Shown here one piece after another: positions 34,653 through 48,100 of a stretch of DNA of 64,000 bases (position 1 is its first letter; each line of letters starts with the position of its first letter). The stretch lies in assembly GCA_017163975.1 (NCBI GenBank), contig JAFFSR010000218.1, positions 8,869,501 to 8,933,500 of the forward strand, in the 5' to 3' direction. The notes below the pieces were generated by a model, which saw only the letters and a list, made by a program, of their open reading frames with translations, was not told where the DNA came from and searched no databases. The DNA is from Anastatus disparis. Its lineage: Eukaryota > Arthropoda > Insecta > Hymenoptera > Eupelmidae. The translations under genes and the position numbers were made by a program.

Positions 34653-37600
34653 TTAGAATGCTTTATTGTCGTAGAAAGAGAAATTTCCCCTCCAAGGAAC
34701 AATGTTAGAAGAGCGTCGGTTCTGAAAATACACAAACAATCATAAAATTATGAATTTCCTTTAGAGCAATGAAAAATCTATGCAACTACTTACTGGTAAA
34801 ATGGGAGAAACATTTTCGACTGGTGAATACATGATGTCGCTGATATTTTCTTCCCTAGTTTGAAGTTGTCCTCGTAATTTTTTCGGCCTATTGGTATTAT
34901 GGATGGCGACGAGTAATGACGGTATCAAACAAATCACAAGAACTAGAAGTGTTAGCAACCAAAATGAAATCGAGAATATAAGTCTTGGGAAAACGTGGAG
35001 CATGTCACCGTCGTATTGACTGAAAAATAAATAGTTTTAATTAAAATTTAACTATCGTAATGAAAAGAAAAAATCGGTGTAACGTTAAACTTACAAGTTC
35101 CAAAAACTGTATATGAACGTGAACATGAAAAAGAATACTTCTGTCAGCAATATGCTTAAACCAAATGGAAAAGTCCAGTAAGAACTTGAGACTAATATCT
35201 GTTAACAAATAAATACAATGTTTAAAAAATCTATATAATGCATTTAGAAAGAAAAAGTATTGGTCAGTTCATAGCTCGTGTCAATTGGCATCCAAATTGA
35301 AGGCGAGGATGGCTAACTCGTTCTATGAAGTGACTATTTTTTCTTCCGCGGTGCAAATACTATTCTTCTCAACAACAGGCCGAAAATATCGCATTCCATT
35401 CTCGACACCGAAAATAAATGCAGTACTTTCGACCTAGCATTGAGAAAAAATAGTTCCTCTTAAAGATTCATTGAAAACAAACCTGTAAATTAATAACTAA
35501 AGTAACTAGATGAAATATACAGGTACTGAAACACCAATGATCACCAGGTGTGCTATCGTAAAGAATAACTGGGTTATTATTCCAATACAAATATGGTATG
35601 AAATATATTGCACACGTTTGCCAAATTCCTAGAAATAAAAGAAAAGTCATTTTTAAATATTCACATATAATATCACTAGGTTTAAAAAAAATTTTATCTT
35701 ACCCATAAATATCCACAATACAAATTGTTTCATAGACATTAAATAATTTTTCCTATTTAGTTTGTACATTTGTGGATTATTTAATAGCTTGTCGTCAGAA
35801 TAATTTTGTTCGCAAACACCATATAACAATATTGGTGCGGAAGAGAAGAATATATTAAAACACATTAAAAATATACTATCATACAAGGCCTGGAAACGGA
35901 AATATAGTTGATGAATTTAAACTTTCAAATAAAATTTCAATGATGTTCAAATTAAGAATTAAATCTGATTTTAAATATTTTATCACAAAAAATTCAAATT
36001 ATAATTAAAAAAAATTATTTTTAGATTAGACAAACTTTCTACTAAAAAAAAAACCACAGCAACTTTACAAAAACAATTCAAAACTAATAAAATTACATAC
36101 TTGTCCAGAAAATCCATTGAAAATACTATAGAACAATTGTGGTGTAATAAATACAAGATTCTTATAAAAGAAATATTGTGTAAGTACTGCCACTCTAATA
36201 TAATACCAATGACCATGTACAAGTAGAGCACGTTCAAGATGCATAAATTTAGCAAATGCAAAATCAGCGCTCATTGCTGCTTGTCTACCTTCTTTACCGG
36301 TTATACCAAGTCCTACATGAGCTTCTTTGATCATTGACACATCATTACCACCATCTCCGATTGCTGCTGTTAACGGTCGACTTCGGGCATATTTGACTAG
36401 TTGTACCATCTGTTCTGGAAATAAGTTTATTTTTATTTATTAATAAATTTTACAAACTGTAAGTTAAAGGTTGGTTGATAAAACGTGTTAGTACGGCAAT
36501 AAACTGGAGAAGTTGCTATCTTGAGAAACTGCAACTACAAATAAGGACCCTGCCTCATTGGCTAATAAGCAATCACATAAATAATTGTAGCTTAAGCAAT
36601 AATTTTAAAATACAAGACATAATTTTATTATGTGACTTGTAAACATTATTCCATTGAATTTTGAAACAAATTTATTCATTAGTCTTGGAGAATTTTGAGT
36701 TTTTGAATAAGAATATTTTTTTCAGTCCAAATTAGTCGTTATTTTTACGATATTATTATTCAAATACGAAAACTTAAATTTCTGAGATTAACAAACGAAT
36801 ATGTCTAAAAATTAAACTGGATAATTTTTATGGATCACATTATAAGCTGATGTATTTTCTTTTCTAAAATTATAGCTTCATTCATCACCGAAATAGCACA
36901 CTTTATCACTTCATCATCGATATAGTAAATAATTTAGGAAGAAAGTATTATTTCACCTCACTCTTTTGTAGTGGAGACATTCGACAGCATACAACAGCTT
37001 CACAAGCCATAGCAACATTTCTCAATAATCTAGGAGAATTTTTTATCGCTACTCCCATACTTACGCCGTCCATCAATAATCCATATTGACAGAATGGATC
37101 TATTTTCATTCTACGTCTGAAATGAACAAGTTATAAGATAGTAAAAAATTTTAATATAATTAAATTGGATAAAATTTTTAAGACGTTGATAATTACTCAA
37201 AACTTGTAAGGGTAATGTAACTCAATTGAGGTGTATTTTGATTCATAAGCCTCATGACCTCTGTGCCCTTTTTAAAATGCCCACAGAAAAAGGCTATATT
37301 CTCTGCTGTTTCTGCTTTATCACCAGTCAATACCCAAACCTAAATACATAATAATACATTTGTTTTAAAAACTATTCAGATTTACGTACGATCATTTGAT
37401 AAAAAAACAATATACCTTAATTCCAGCAGCACGAAGCTTTTCCAAAGTTTCAGGTACACGTTCTTGAAGTCGGTCTTCAACAGCACTAACACCTAATAAT
37501 GTCAGACCATTTTCAAGTTTAGCGTAAGCTTTCTCAACTTGTTTTGTTCGATTTCCAGTCATTGTTTGCCTAGCTTCATTAACTTCATCGCTAAGTTGAT

Positions 37601-40600
37601 TATACTCGTTTTCGTTAAATTTTCTAAATCCTATAACTAAAGTCCTTAGGCCTCTCTAAAATCAAGATTAGTTTTATTCATTATTTAGATATTTATCATA
37701 TGTTATAAAAAAATGAAATAAGGAAATAGAGGAAAACAAACCATAGAAAATTCATTAACACTAGCTTTCGCCCTCTCCACCTTTCCATGATGAACCAATG
37801 GAAAAACCGAAGAATCAGCGCCCTTACAATACAACCAAATATCACCAGCAGTATCCTTAACTATCACAGACATTCTTTTTCTATCTGAGAAAATAAAATC
37901 ATAATTTATAATAAAATTGATACCTTCAAATTTTTAAATGTACAAAATAATTGCGGAAAAGAAAGTTACCTGAAGTAAACTCAAAAACGTCGAGTCTTTT
38001 GAATCGAAGTATAGTACCTTTAGCATTGACTTCAACTTCATCGTTATCGGTATCACCTTGAAATATAACACCGCATCGAGCAGATGCTTCGACAAGTGCT
38101 TTTTCATCAGCAGAAGCTGCCTAATAATTTATGTCATTTTGTTGTTAGCATTTATAGATGAAGAAAAGTTAAAAATGATTAAATTAGTGTATGAATTACC
38201 TCATATTCTGGTAAATTAGGATCCATCATAAGGGAACTATTGATTCTTTGGATTTTTTTTAAACGAAAGCTTTCACGAAATTGTACTCGTTCTAATAGTG
38301 CTTTTTCTTTTTGTGCTTCCGGTGCAATATGTACAGCATGGCACAATGATATACTTAACAAAAAGTGCCAAATTTCTGGCTGGAAATACAAATTTTAAAT
38401 AGAACAAAAAATCAAAATTTTAAAAACAATATTTATCACTAGAATCTTACCGTCCAAACATCTATGCTTTCGGCATTTCTCGAGTTACCATTTGGAGGTA
38501 AAAGATACAATTTACCATCGCAATCTTTCTCCATATAATTATCACCGTCGATAAAGCAACGTCTAAAAATCATAAGATTTTCTGTAAGCGTACCTGTCTT
38601 ATCAGAAAAAAGATATTCAACTTGACCAAGATCTTCGTTTATATCCGATGTATTTGCCAATGCTGGCTGGTCAGTTGACTCGTCATACATTTTCAAATCC
38701 CAGCCAAAAAAGAACGAGCCCAAAAATTTTTGTAATTCTGTAAAAAAGACAGTTCCATTATTTTCAAAATTAAACATCTTATCTTATTAAAAAGACAATT
38801 ATTATTTAAATACCAATGGTGACATAGAGAGAAATTGGCACTACGTAATTAAAAAGAATGGTGAACGAAAGAACGTCGTTCAATAAATCTGAATACGTAT
38901 TTACAGAAAGATCTCCTAAGTAAAGGCTCCAGTTAGCGTTTTTTAAGACTACTTCTTTCATTATGGTACAGAAGCATACTTCGGCTAGCAGGAATATGAT
39001 GAATATTAAAATATATTTGTTTATTGTTCTGAAAAATAAATAGGATTATTAGAATTTTAAAATAATGCCAATGATTAATTTGGAATTTGAAGCGGTTTGA
39101 GTGATTTTTTAAAAATGATGGAAATTTAAAAGAAAATTACCAAAAAAAGAATAAAATCTAAGTTTTTCATAATTATTTTAAAAGGATAAAGTTAAAAATC
39201 AAATTAAATGTAAAAAACATTGATATTTGTTTGAAATAATGGCGTTTGTAATTTGTTCTCATAAAGATTTTTTTTCATCAATCAAAAACATAATGGAAGA
39301 GGTCGTCAGTGGCTCACTCGGTAGTGTGATGGATTCATAATCTCGAGGCTCCGAGTTCGAATCCCGCTCTCGGCCGATTTTAATACAAGCACTACTGTAC
39401 ACACGTGCTTTGTTTACAAACACACTGACATCCTCCGTCGTCAATTAGCATCGAATTGATAGCATAAATGCAGGGACGTTAAATAAAATAAAAAAATTTA
39501 AATGATTATGTCTACATTTTTTCGATGTGACTTGTTTCAAATAGCATCAATATATTTTTACTTTTTTAAAGTTAGTATGATTTTTTAGTAACACTTATTT
39601 TTAAATTGTATTAAATCATAATTAATTTTATAATTAAATACTATATCAATCTATGATTATCTATGCGACGTTAAATAAAATTAATAAAAAAAAAACGTTA
39701 TGAATTTAATTTACTAGAAATTCAAATATGGTTAGTATGTTAGAACTCTTTTTTTAATAATAAATTAGAATTATAAAAACAATAATATATTATATAAATT
39801 TTACTATAATAATTATTTGGATTCTAAAAAAATTCCTAACCAGTTACAGTCTTAAGTACTCAAACCGCTTTAAATAACCAAAGAAAGAAGCTAATCAAAC
39901 CTACTTTTCAACAATAGAAAACTTATTGACGCATAATTTCGAATTGAGAGAGAGCTTAGTGTCGCGTCCTGTGTAAACAGCACAACCAATAATAAAATCC
40001 GTGTCTTTAAGTCGGGCACCTCTTAGCAAAAGATTGTCAATAGTAAGCGGTGCATTACGATTGATTTCAGTGGTACCATCTTCTTGTGATATCGTTGCTT
40101 CGATACGACCTTCGAACGTATAAAGATTGGCCATCGGTGGTTGACAATTGATCGTCGCCTTCATTGTCACTATTTGCTCGATTTCTAAGTCGGTAAATAT
40201 CTTTGGTGTCTATGGAGTAAATAGTTGTTTATTTAGTTTTTCATTTTATCGTTTATTTGTTTTTATGACTATGCGTTTTAAAATGTATATTGTTTTTTTA
40301 TTGTTCGATAAATCGATTTTGTGCATAGTCAGGCCTGGTATGTACAATTTTTATGACACGCTAACGTAACGACCGATAATGCATATCGACGATATTAAGT
40401 AAGCTTTTAATAATCGCAAAAATGTTGTTGTTGAAATTGCAAAATGTTTGCCTGGCATATGGTGAAAGCATTAACTTTTTAATTTAATAATAAACGAACA
40501 ATACAGATACGAAAAATAAAATTTTTGAAAGAAAAAATTTTCAAGATAAGCGTAATTTAATTTACGGTTATCGTACTACGATTGAGTAATTAACATAATC

Positions 40601-41936
40601 AAACGATAAAGAATTTAAAATGTATTTGGATTATTTCAGAAATTTTTTAAATGCAATTTAAAGAAAAAACTTATTTCAGATTTCATATATACCTGTAAAA
40701 TCTTTAGATTTGTTTCTCCATCTAAATTCGAAGTTGTTACGTAACATTTTCCTGTGGGTTCGCTGCTCATTAAAATTATCATATCACAAGGCACGTCATC
40801 GTCTCGATTAACCCTTACAAAATCACCAACTGCAATTTGTTGACAGCCGACTTCCTAAAAATAAAATAAAAATTATTATTCATTGTTCACCTATTCAACT
40901 TTTTTGTAAACATTTGAAACTAAAATTTATCATGTAGAATTGTTTCTCATGAAATTTTAAGGCAAAAAAAAAGTTTGAAAATTATTTTTTTGTTTTTAGA
41001 GTTACAAATAATATTTTTAAAAAATTTCTGAAAAAATATATTCTCTATTATATGAAAATCATGTTTGAATTTTTTATAATTTTCTAATCAACTTTATATT
41101 AATGATAATCAATTTTTGTTAAAAGTGGTTAATAAAATCTAAAATAATAATTAATATACTTCATAAATGACTTTCAAAGCATAAACAAAATATTGAATAA
41201 ACTTTTCATCCTTGCATAATAGACAAATTATTTACTTGAGCGCATTTCCGTCGAATAACCGTAACAGGAAGATTGTTAACCCTCCGATCCGATTTGTAAC
41301 GAAGAAAATCCTCGTAACCTTCTTTGCACGCAGTCACCAATATGACAAACAGCAATGGTAATGAACTTGTGTAAGGTGATATCGGTGATTTTATAACCAT
41401 TGCAATAATTGCGCTCGCTAAAAAATACGCATTGCCCACACGACGAAATTGTTCGAATAAATTTTTTGGTATGAAATTCCATAATGTGTACTGGAAATAA
41501 GAGAAATTATGGTGTTAGTATTTGTTGGTTAGTTCCTTAAATGTAAATATAGAAAATATTTTATAAAAATTTTAAATAAATTTAAGAATTATTCATAAGA
41601 ATTTCTAAATGGATTAAAAGAACTTTTTTTTGGCTTTCTCGATTTTCATCACATAAATAATTTAAGAAAAAAAGGTAAAGAACAAAAAATTTTTGCATAA
41701 AATCCACAGGTGTCGATTTAATTAGTCTTATTTAAAGATACAAATTTAATTTATTTACAGAAATCAGAAAATTAATTTAGAAAACTTTTAAGGACTTGAT
41801 AAAACTATAAAAATAAATATAATAATCTTACCTTGCTAGAAACTATCCTATTTCGAGGAAATGTTTTTTCGTTATTCTCATTGTCAGGGTTGACTTCGAT
41901 GACTCTGTGGCCTGTTGATACTGAGCTTCCATTGCC
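34653..41936 (-). CDS. Phospholipid-transporting P4-ATPase, ATP11 type (flippase), first exon missing
   Basis: Eighteen exons read on the minus strand, with limits near 41936-41832, 41490-41236, 40854-40693, 40209-39905, 39028-38814, 38737-38451, 38379-38200, 38120-37970, 37884-37742, 37655-37416, 37339-37197, 37116-36962, 36414-36101, 35889-35703, 35628-35483, 35198-35095, 35019-34794 and 34721-34653. All phases agree, giving 1,128 residues. Motifs in order: [25 protein letters not shown] (actuator), [12 protein letters not shown] (phosphorylated Asp), [13 protein letters not shown] (nucleotide site), [36 protein letters not shown], then C-terminal membrane helices. The order and wording fit ATP11A/B/C, which flip aminophospholipids to the cytosolic leaflet with a CDC50 partner. 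The first in-window exon has no Met and a TAG in frame just upstream, so an N-terminal exon of some 30 residues remains unfound. Confidence 0.92.
39301..39497 (+). mobile_element. tRNA-derived SINE in a flippase intron (antisense to host)
   Basis: Head GGTCGTCAGTGGCTCACTCG, TTCATAATCTCG at the anticodon-loop position, box B GAGTTCGAATCCCGCTC, tail GGGACGTTAAATAAAATAAA. It sits in the intron between 39028 and 39905 and runs opposite to the host gene. Confidence 0.88.
39664..39695 (+). repeat. SINE tail fragment
   Basis: Only the terminal GCGACGTTAAATAAAATTAA plus an A run remains, 170 bases after the full SINE in the same intron. Confidence 0.5.
40965..41165 (+). repeat. Dispersed repeat, copy 2 (flippase intron)
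   Basis: Matches 17245-17465 in order and orientation, including AAAATATATTCTCTATTATA versus AAAATATATTCTTTATCATA and the shared TTGTTAAAAGTGGTT. Class unknown. Confidence 0.55.
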
Positions 41937-42130
41937 CTATTTTGCATAAACAAACAAAATAAATTCGAATGAAATGAAGTAAATCATGAATTAAAATTAA
42001 CCAAAAAACTCAAAAAAAATGTCAAAATTCTAATACTTTTCGGAACAACCTATAATAAAAATTTTTGTTAATTTAAGATAACTAAAAAAAAAATAGAAAA
42101 AATCTTCAAAATTTCAACAAAATCAGATGG
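41937..42130. promoter_or_regulatory. Short head-to-head spacer between flippase and OGDH-like gene
   Basis: Only about 190 bases separate the first recognised flippase exon from the OGDH-like start codon. The flippase needs a further upstream exon, so its transcript probably begins inside or beyond the OGDH-like 5' end. No clear TATA box was seen. Confidence 0.35.
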
Positions 42131-45100
42131 ATGAAAATGCGGAAATTAATACAAAGAAACTTAAGATCAAGATATATATGTATTCTAAAACTAAACAAAA
42201 TCAGTTCACAAGGATCGCAAGGATCGCAAGGAGGAGACGAATCATTTCTCTCTGGTACTAATAGCCAATACATTGAACAATTGTATAACAGATGGAAAAC
42301 AGATCCGAACTCAGTACCGTCATCTTGGGACAAGTACTTTCGTAAAATTCGCACGAATAAAGAAAAAAATGTATCGACGGAGTCGCCTCCTGTACCACAA
42401 AAATCCGATAAGATGATAGGATTACCAATTAAATGTTGGTGAATTTTTATTTTATTTTACGGTAGTAATTAAATTTATTATTTTAAAGATGAAAATTGTT
42501 AAAAATCGTTTTTAAAAATGTTTTTGCTTAATCATTCGAAATGATTGTTCTTCGAATAATCATTAAATGTTAATTGTTGTGTTCACTGAAAAAAATTTAA
42601 AACTTCTGCTTTGTACAGTAGATTCTGTTTCTAAGTAATAAATTTTTATAAATTTTAGTTATTTCCAATAACTAAATTATTAATATTTTTTTAGTTAAAT
42701 TGAGAACATATTACCAATAAAGATACGTGAAGATTTTCAACTAATTTTAAATCGAAATTATTTAAAACTAGTATTTTTAAAATTGATACCACGACTAAGT
42801 GAGGTTATGACTTTTGTACACCCACCGTTAATGGATTCTTTCCGAATGTTTTGAAATCCAGAACTTTCATTGGACCGTTCCGTTGTTTTCTATGTTTCTA
42901 TTAGAACATTTAAAAAAATTCGGAAAGAATCAATTAACGTTGGGTACATTATGCAACGAGTGTGTAATGGATTTATCTACAAAACGAGAAGTTTACAGCT
43001 CGATCCGAAGGCGAGGCCTGTAACGAGTTTTGTAAAAAAAGCCTTTACACACCCGTTTCATAATGTATTTTATACCACGATAGCCAAATAATCATATTAA
43101 AGTTATGATTTTGACGTTAGAGTGGTATAAAATATTTTAATTCGAAACAATTATTATTTTAGTATTATTTCTTTTAATGTAAGCATAAAAATAATGTAAA
43201 AACGTATTACTTGAGTATGCCAAAAAAATCTACTGATGGATTCAAAGCATAAACTTATATTATTTATAGCGATATTTGTAGCAGTATTCATAATAAGGTA
43301 TTTTAATTTTTTTCCTTTTTTTTACATAAAGACGATATTCTAACAGAACCAAAAATCGGACTGATACCGGATGCCAAGTTAGAGGGTCGAACATATATAG
43401 AAAGCGCTTTAGACGTCAATGCTGCCATCAGAGCATATCAGGCAATACATAATTAAAATAAAAACAAACCCCAAAAAAAAAGAAAAATTGCAAACAATGA
43501 ATAAATTTGAAGGCTCGAGGACATTTGATTGCAGATACCGATCCGCTTGGTATACAAAATATCGAATCAGCAAAATTGCAAGGATCAACTGAATTACCGC
43601 CAAAAATAGTCGTACGAGAGCACCTCAAAGGTTTAACCAATGACGATTTAAATCTCGAATTTCCATTGGGTCCGTTAACATTAATCGGAGGTGAAAAAAA
43701 AACACTACCGTTGCGTGAAATCATCATAAGGCTTAATAAAGTTTATTGTGGTCATATTGGTCTTGAATATACTTATATACATAATCCTAATGTCGTAAGC
43801 AGTTAATTAAAATTATTTCAATTGACTTTTTCGATTTATAGATTACGCTTATCGCACGATTAATTGAATTATTATCTTCAATTTTTTGCAAATCGCAGAA
43901 TTAATTTTTTCATAATAAATAATAAGATTTGCCGTAGATAACAGATTAAGATTATCACTAAATTAAATCATTTTACTATTTAAATACGTTCGATACATAA
44001 ATTGTTGAAATTCATAGAAATCTAGAAATTTATAAAAATTTAGAAATTTCCCTGGTAGAAAATTAACCATTTTTTGATCATAATTGCTGAGCTAAGCATG
44101 TTAAAATCACACTTATCTAGAAATTCTGGAAATACTTCGAACAGAATTTCTAGATAAGTGTCATTTTAATATGCTTAGCTCAACAATTATTACCAAAAAA
44201 TGGTCAATTTTCTACCAGGGTTATAAAAATTTTAAAGATTTATAAAAATTTATATGAATCTAGAAATTTATAAAAATGTATATGAATCTAGAAATTTATA
44301 AAAATTTATATGAATCTAGAAATTTATAAAAATTTACAAAAATTCATAGAAATTTTAGAAATTTATAGAAATTTATAAATCGAGCTAGTTGGATTGGTTG
44401 CGTCATAAATTCGAGATACCGAACGCTTGGGAATTGGAGCCAGAGCATCGTAAATGGGTATGGAGAAATTTAATGAAAGCGGTAGTTTTCGAAGGCTTCC
44501 TTGCAAAAAAATACCCAACGGAAAAGCGATTTGGTTTGGAAGGTTGCGAAGCTTTTATTCCTGCAATGAATCAAGTTTTAGAAACAAGCTCTGATCATGG
44601 TAAGTGAATAATGATAAATTAATCATTATCTGACCAGATATGCATACTTAACGTGTTAATTTAGCATATTTTGGCCAGATTATGGTTAATTTTTTACCAT
44701 AAAAGTTATTAATTTTATAATTTCGAAATAATAATTTTAAATTATTTTCTATTATAATTAAAAAAATTTTAATTGTTTGATTATAAGATGCAATAAAAAT
44801 TTATCATAAAAACATTTTTTAGGAGTAGAAACAGTTGTCATAGGAATGGCTCATCGCGGTCGTTTAAATACTCTCATAAATGTTTGTTCAAAACCCTTGC
44901 ATCAAATGCTTACGCAATTTAGGCCTGTTGCGCTTGAAGGATTTGGTTCGGGAGACGTTAAGTACCACTTAGGAACTTATACAGAAAGAGTATTGGAGAG
45001 GTGAAATTTATGAAACTTTTTTTGAGTTTATTCAAAACTCTAAATATTTTTAAATTATGTAAAATTTTTGCATTTCATAAAATATTTGTTGACAATTTAT

Positions 45101-48100
45101 GAATTTTGGTAGAAATTTTTTAAATAATCTTGCATAATTTTTATTAAAAGTTTATCATGCAAAATTTTTACATTCAAAGTAATAAATTGTGTATAAAATT
45201 GTTAAATCAATACATGTAAAAATGAGATTTGCATACGTTTCATAACATAAGAAGGAAATTATGTGTCTATTTTCTTTCAATTTAAAAGTGGAAAAAACAT
45301 GCATCTGTCAATAATGGCCAATCCCTCACATCTTGAGGCAGTAAATACAATAGTTTTAGGTCGTACAAGAGCTGAACAAGTAGCAAAAGATGATATTAAA
45401 GAAGGTAGAAAATCTTTGGCTATTATAGTACATGGTGATGCATCTTTTAGTGGCCAAGGTATTTGCTACGAAACAATGTCTTTGACTAAGCTACCAGATT
45501 ATACAACCGGTGGAGTCATTCATACTGTTATTAATAATCAGGTTAGTAATTATATTCTGGTCCATTTATTGCGACCTATATAATTTTTACTTAGTTTTTG
45601 TATGCCTTTTTTTATTTCGACGTGTTTCTTTTTTGTTAAAATGGAACTTTGTAACGTCTTTTTAACACACTTTTAGTTGATGTATCATGATGAAATTTGA
45701 CAAAATACAATATAAGGGGTATTACTCCCTATTTTAAGGATAAAATTTATTAAGGTGACAGAGAAGTAAAAAAAATGAAAAATTTATCAAAATCTTTATA
45801 AAGAATTTTTAGAGTTGTGAAATATATTTTTGACAACCATTCTGTCGTAATCCCCTATTTTAAGCATACAATTTATTATCAAGATGAAAAATTGAAAAAT
45901 TTATCAAGATGTATCTTTTTTTGACTAATAAGTGGAAAATAAAATTTTTTTTTTCTTCATTTTCAAACATTACGAAAGCATTCGTATAAAAGCAATTGTT
46001 TTTGCCATTGACGATGCCATATACAGTACAGATAGTACATGAGTAAAAAATGTAATTGACACAAAATTCCAAGTACTTTTGTAATTCTTTAATTGCAAAA
46101 AAAAAACATAAATTTAAGAAATATTTTTATTTTTACTAATTATAAGGTAGTATTTTCATGATTTCTTGCCTTCAATTTAACTTGACTGATAAAAGTATAC
46201 TTGAATTGTACTCTCAAGTACACTTGTACTCATCTATGATATTAAGAACGTTTTTTCTCGAAGGCTTACTCTAGCAACTGATAATGAAACAATTGTGTTA
46301 ATGCGTACACGATGCTTTGATATATTGACGATATTGTCAAAATTTATATTTTTAGTACAAACCATATAATTACATATCATTAACGTAAATCCAAATGGAT
46401 TTCAATTTCTATAAATGGTAAAATTTTTCTTGAGAAAACTTTATTTTAATTTATTTTATCATCATGGTTTTCTTTTTCAAATTCAATTTGTGAAATGTAT
46501 TTTAAAAAAATGATTGTTGGAATATCAACATTATTAGTTATATTTTATTATTTTGATAAAAATTTAAAAATATTAATTTTTTGTGATTTTTTTGAAAAAC
46601 GTAAGTTTATTGCTATTTTTTTTTATTATTATTTAACATCACTGTATTATGCAATCATTTTGATGCTAATTAGTGACGGAGGTTCTTAGTGTGTTTGTGA
46701 ACAAAGCACATGTATCGTATACAGCGGTGCTTGTATGAATCGGCCGAGAGCGGGATTCGAACTCGGGTCTTCGAGATTACGAGATCATAGCTCTAACGAC
46801 TGAGCCACTAACGACCTCAACAAAAATTATATTACAAACTAATCAAATCTGAATATATGCTTATTTACAGATTGGTTTTACAACCGATCCACGCTATTCG
46901 CGTTCAAGTGCGCATTGTACAGACGTTGGCCGAGTAGTAAATGCCCCAATTTTTCATGTCCACGCCGATGATCCAGATTTAGTTGCTTACTGTAGCAAAG
47001 TCGCCGGTGAATATCGGTAAACATATTTTTTTTTTATCAAATAAACTATATGTGTACATGACGCATTTAATCCTACCTCAAGATTAACGAGTAGATTTTA
47101 TCGGAAACTAATCAAATTTTTTTTGATGAATCAAAGATCCAATAAATAGATAAGAATTATATCATATATATGTCACTTTTATAAATATAAAAAATAACAA
47201 ATTTTTTTTTTCTGTTATGACAAATTAAGATAATGAGAAAAAATTCGCGTTACAGTGCCGTGTATCACAACGATGTCGTGTTGGATATTGTCGGCTATCG
47301 TAGAAATGGGCATAATGAACTTGACGAGCCAATGCTTACTCAGCCGCTTATGTATAAACGTATCAAATCTATTCCAAACGTACTTGCGATTTATAGCGAT
47401 AAATTGCTGAAGGAAGGCATTATCGATGATGCTTTTGTTAAAGAGGTGATTAGATTGTTTTTAGGTGGATTTTGAGCAACGTTACGTTGTAATGTGAAAC
47501 ATTTAATTTTTTATTTATTCAAATATTTTATGAGATTCTAATTTCAATGTTCTCCTATTTATTTTTTTTTACTATCTTGAAATAACCGTTCAAATTAACA
47601 ATAATTATATACTGCATAAAAATTACAATTGAATGACCTTTATGAGAGTTTGAGGAAACAATTATTACTTAATTGAAAAAATAAAATACGATTTTAATGT
47701 TAATAAAAGTAAGCACTTATAATAACATTTTATAAACAGGAAACAGAGAAATATGAAAGCTATTGCGAGTCTGAATTTGAAAAAGCAAAGGGTATGTCAA
47801 CAGTGCATATGTCAGATTGGCATGATATACCATGGAATGATTTTTTCGCAAATCAAGATGTTAACAATCCTATACCGCCAACTGGTATATCCTACGAAGA
47901 TATTCAAAGCATTTGCAAACGCATATCAACGCCACCCGAAAATTTGAATGTTCATAAAACGGTATAAATATAGTTTTACTCTAAAAAAATTATAAGCTTC
48001 TGCTTAATCAAGTAGATTCTGCTTGACGTACTCAAGTAATACGTTTTCGCAAATTTATTTAATTTTATTCAATGTTGAACATTACAAATTATTTTTATTT

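Noticed and set aside
42106..42354. Minus-strand open frame as the missing flippase N-terminal exon
   Set aside because: It is the complement of OGDH-like exon 1 and lacks the expected N-terminal flippase sequence and a usable donor.
47753..47947. Open frame starting with Met near OGDH-like exon 9
   Set aside because: It is an out-of-frame reading of the exon; the correct frame continues the OGDH sequence with consistent phase.
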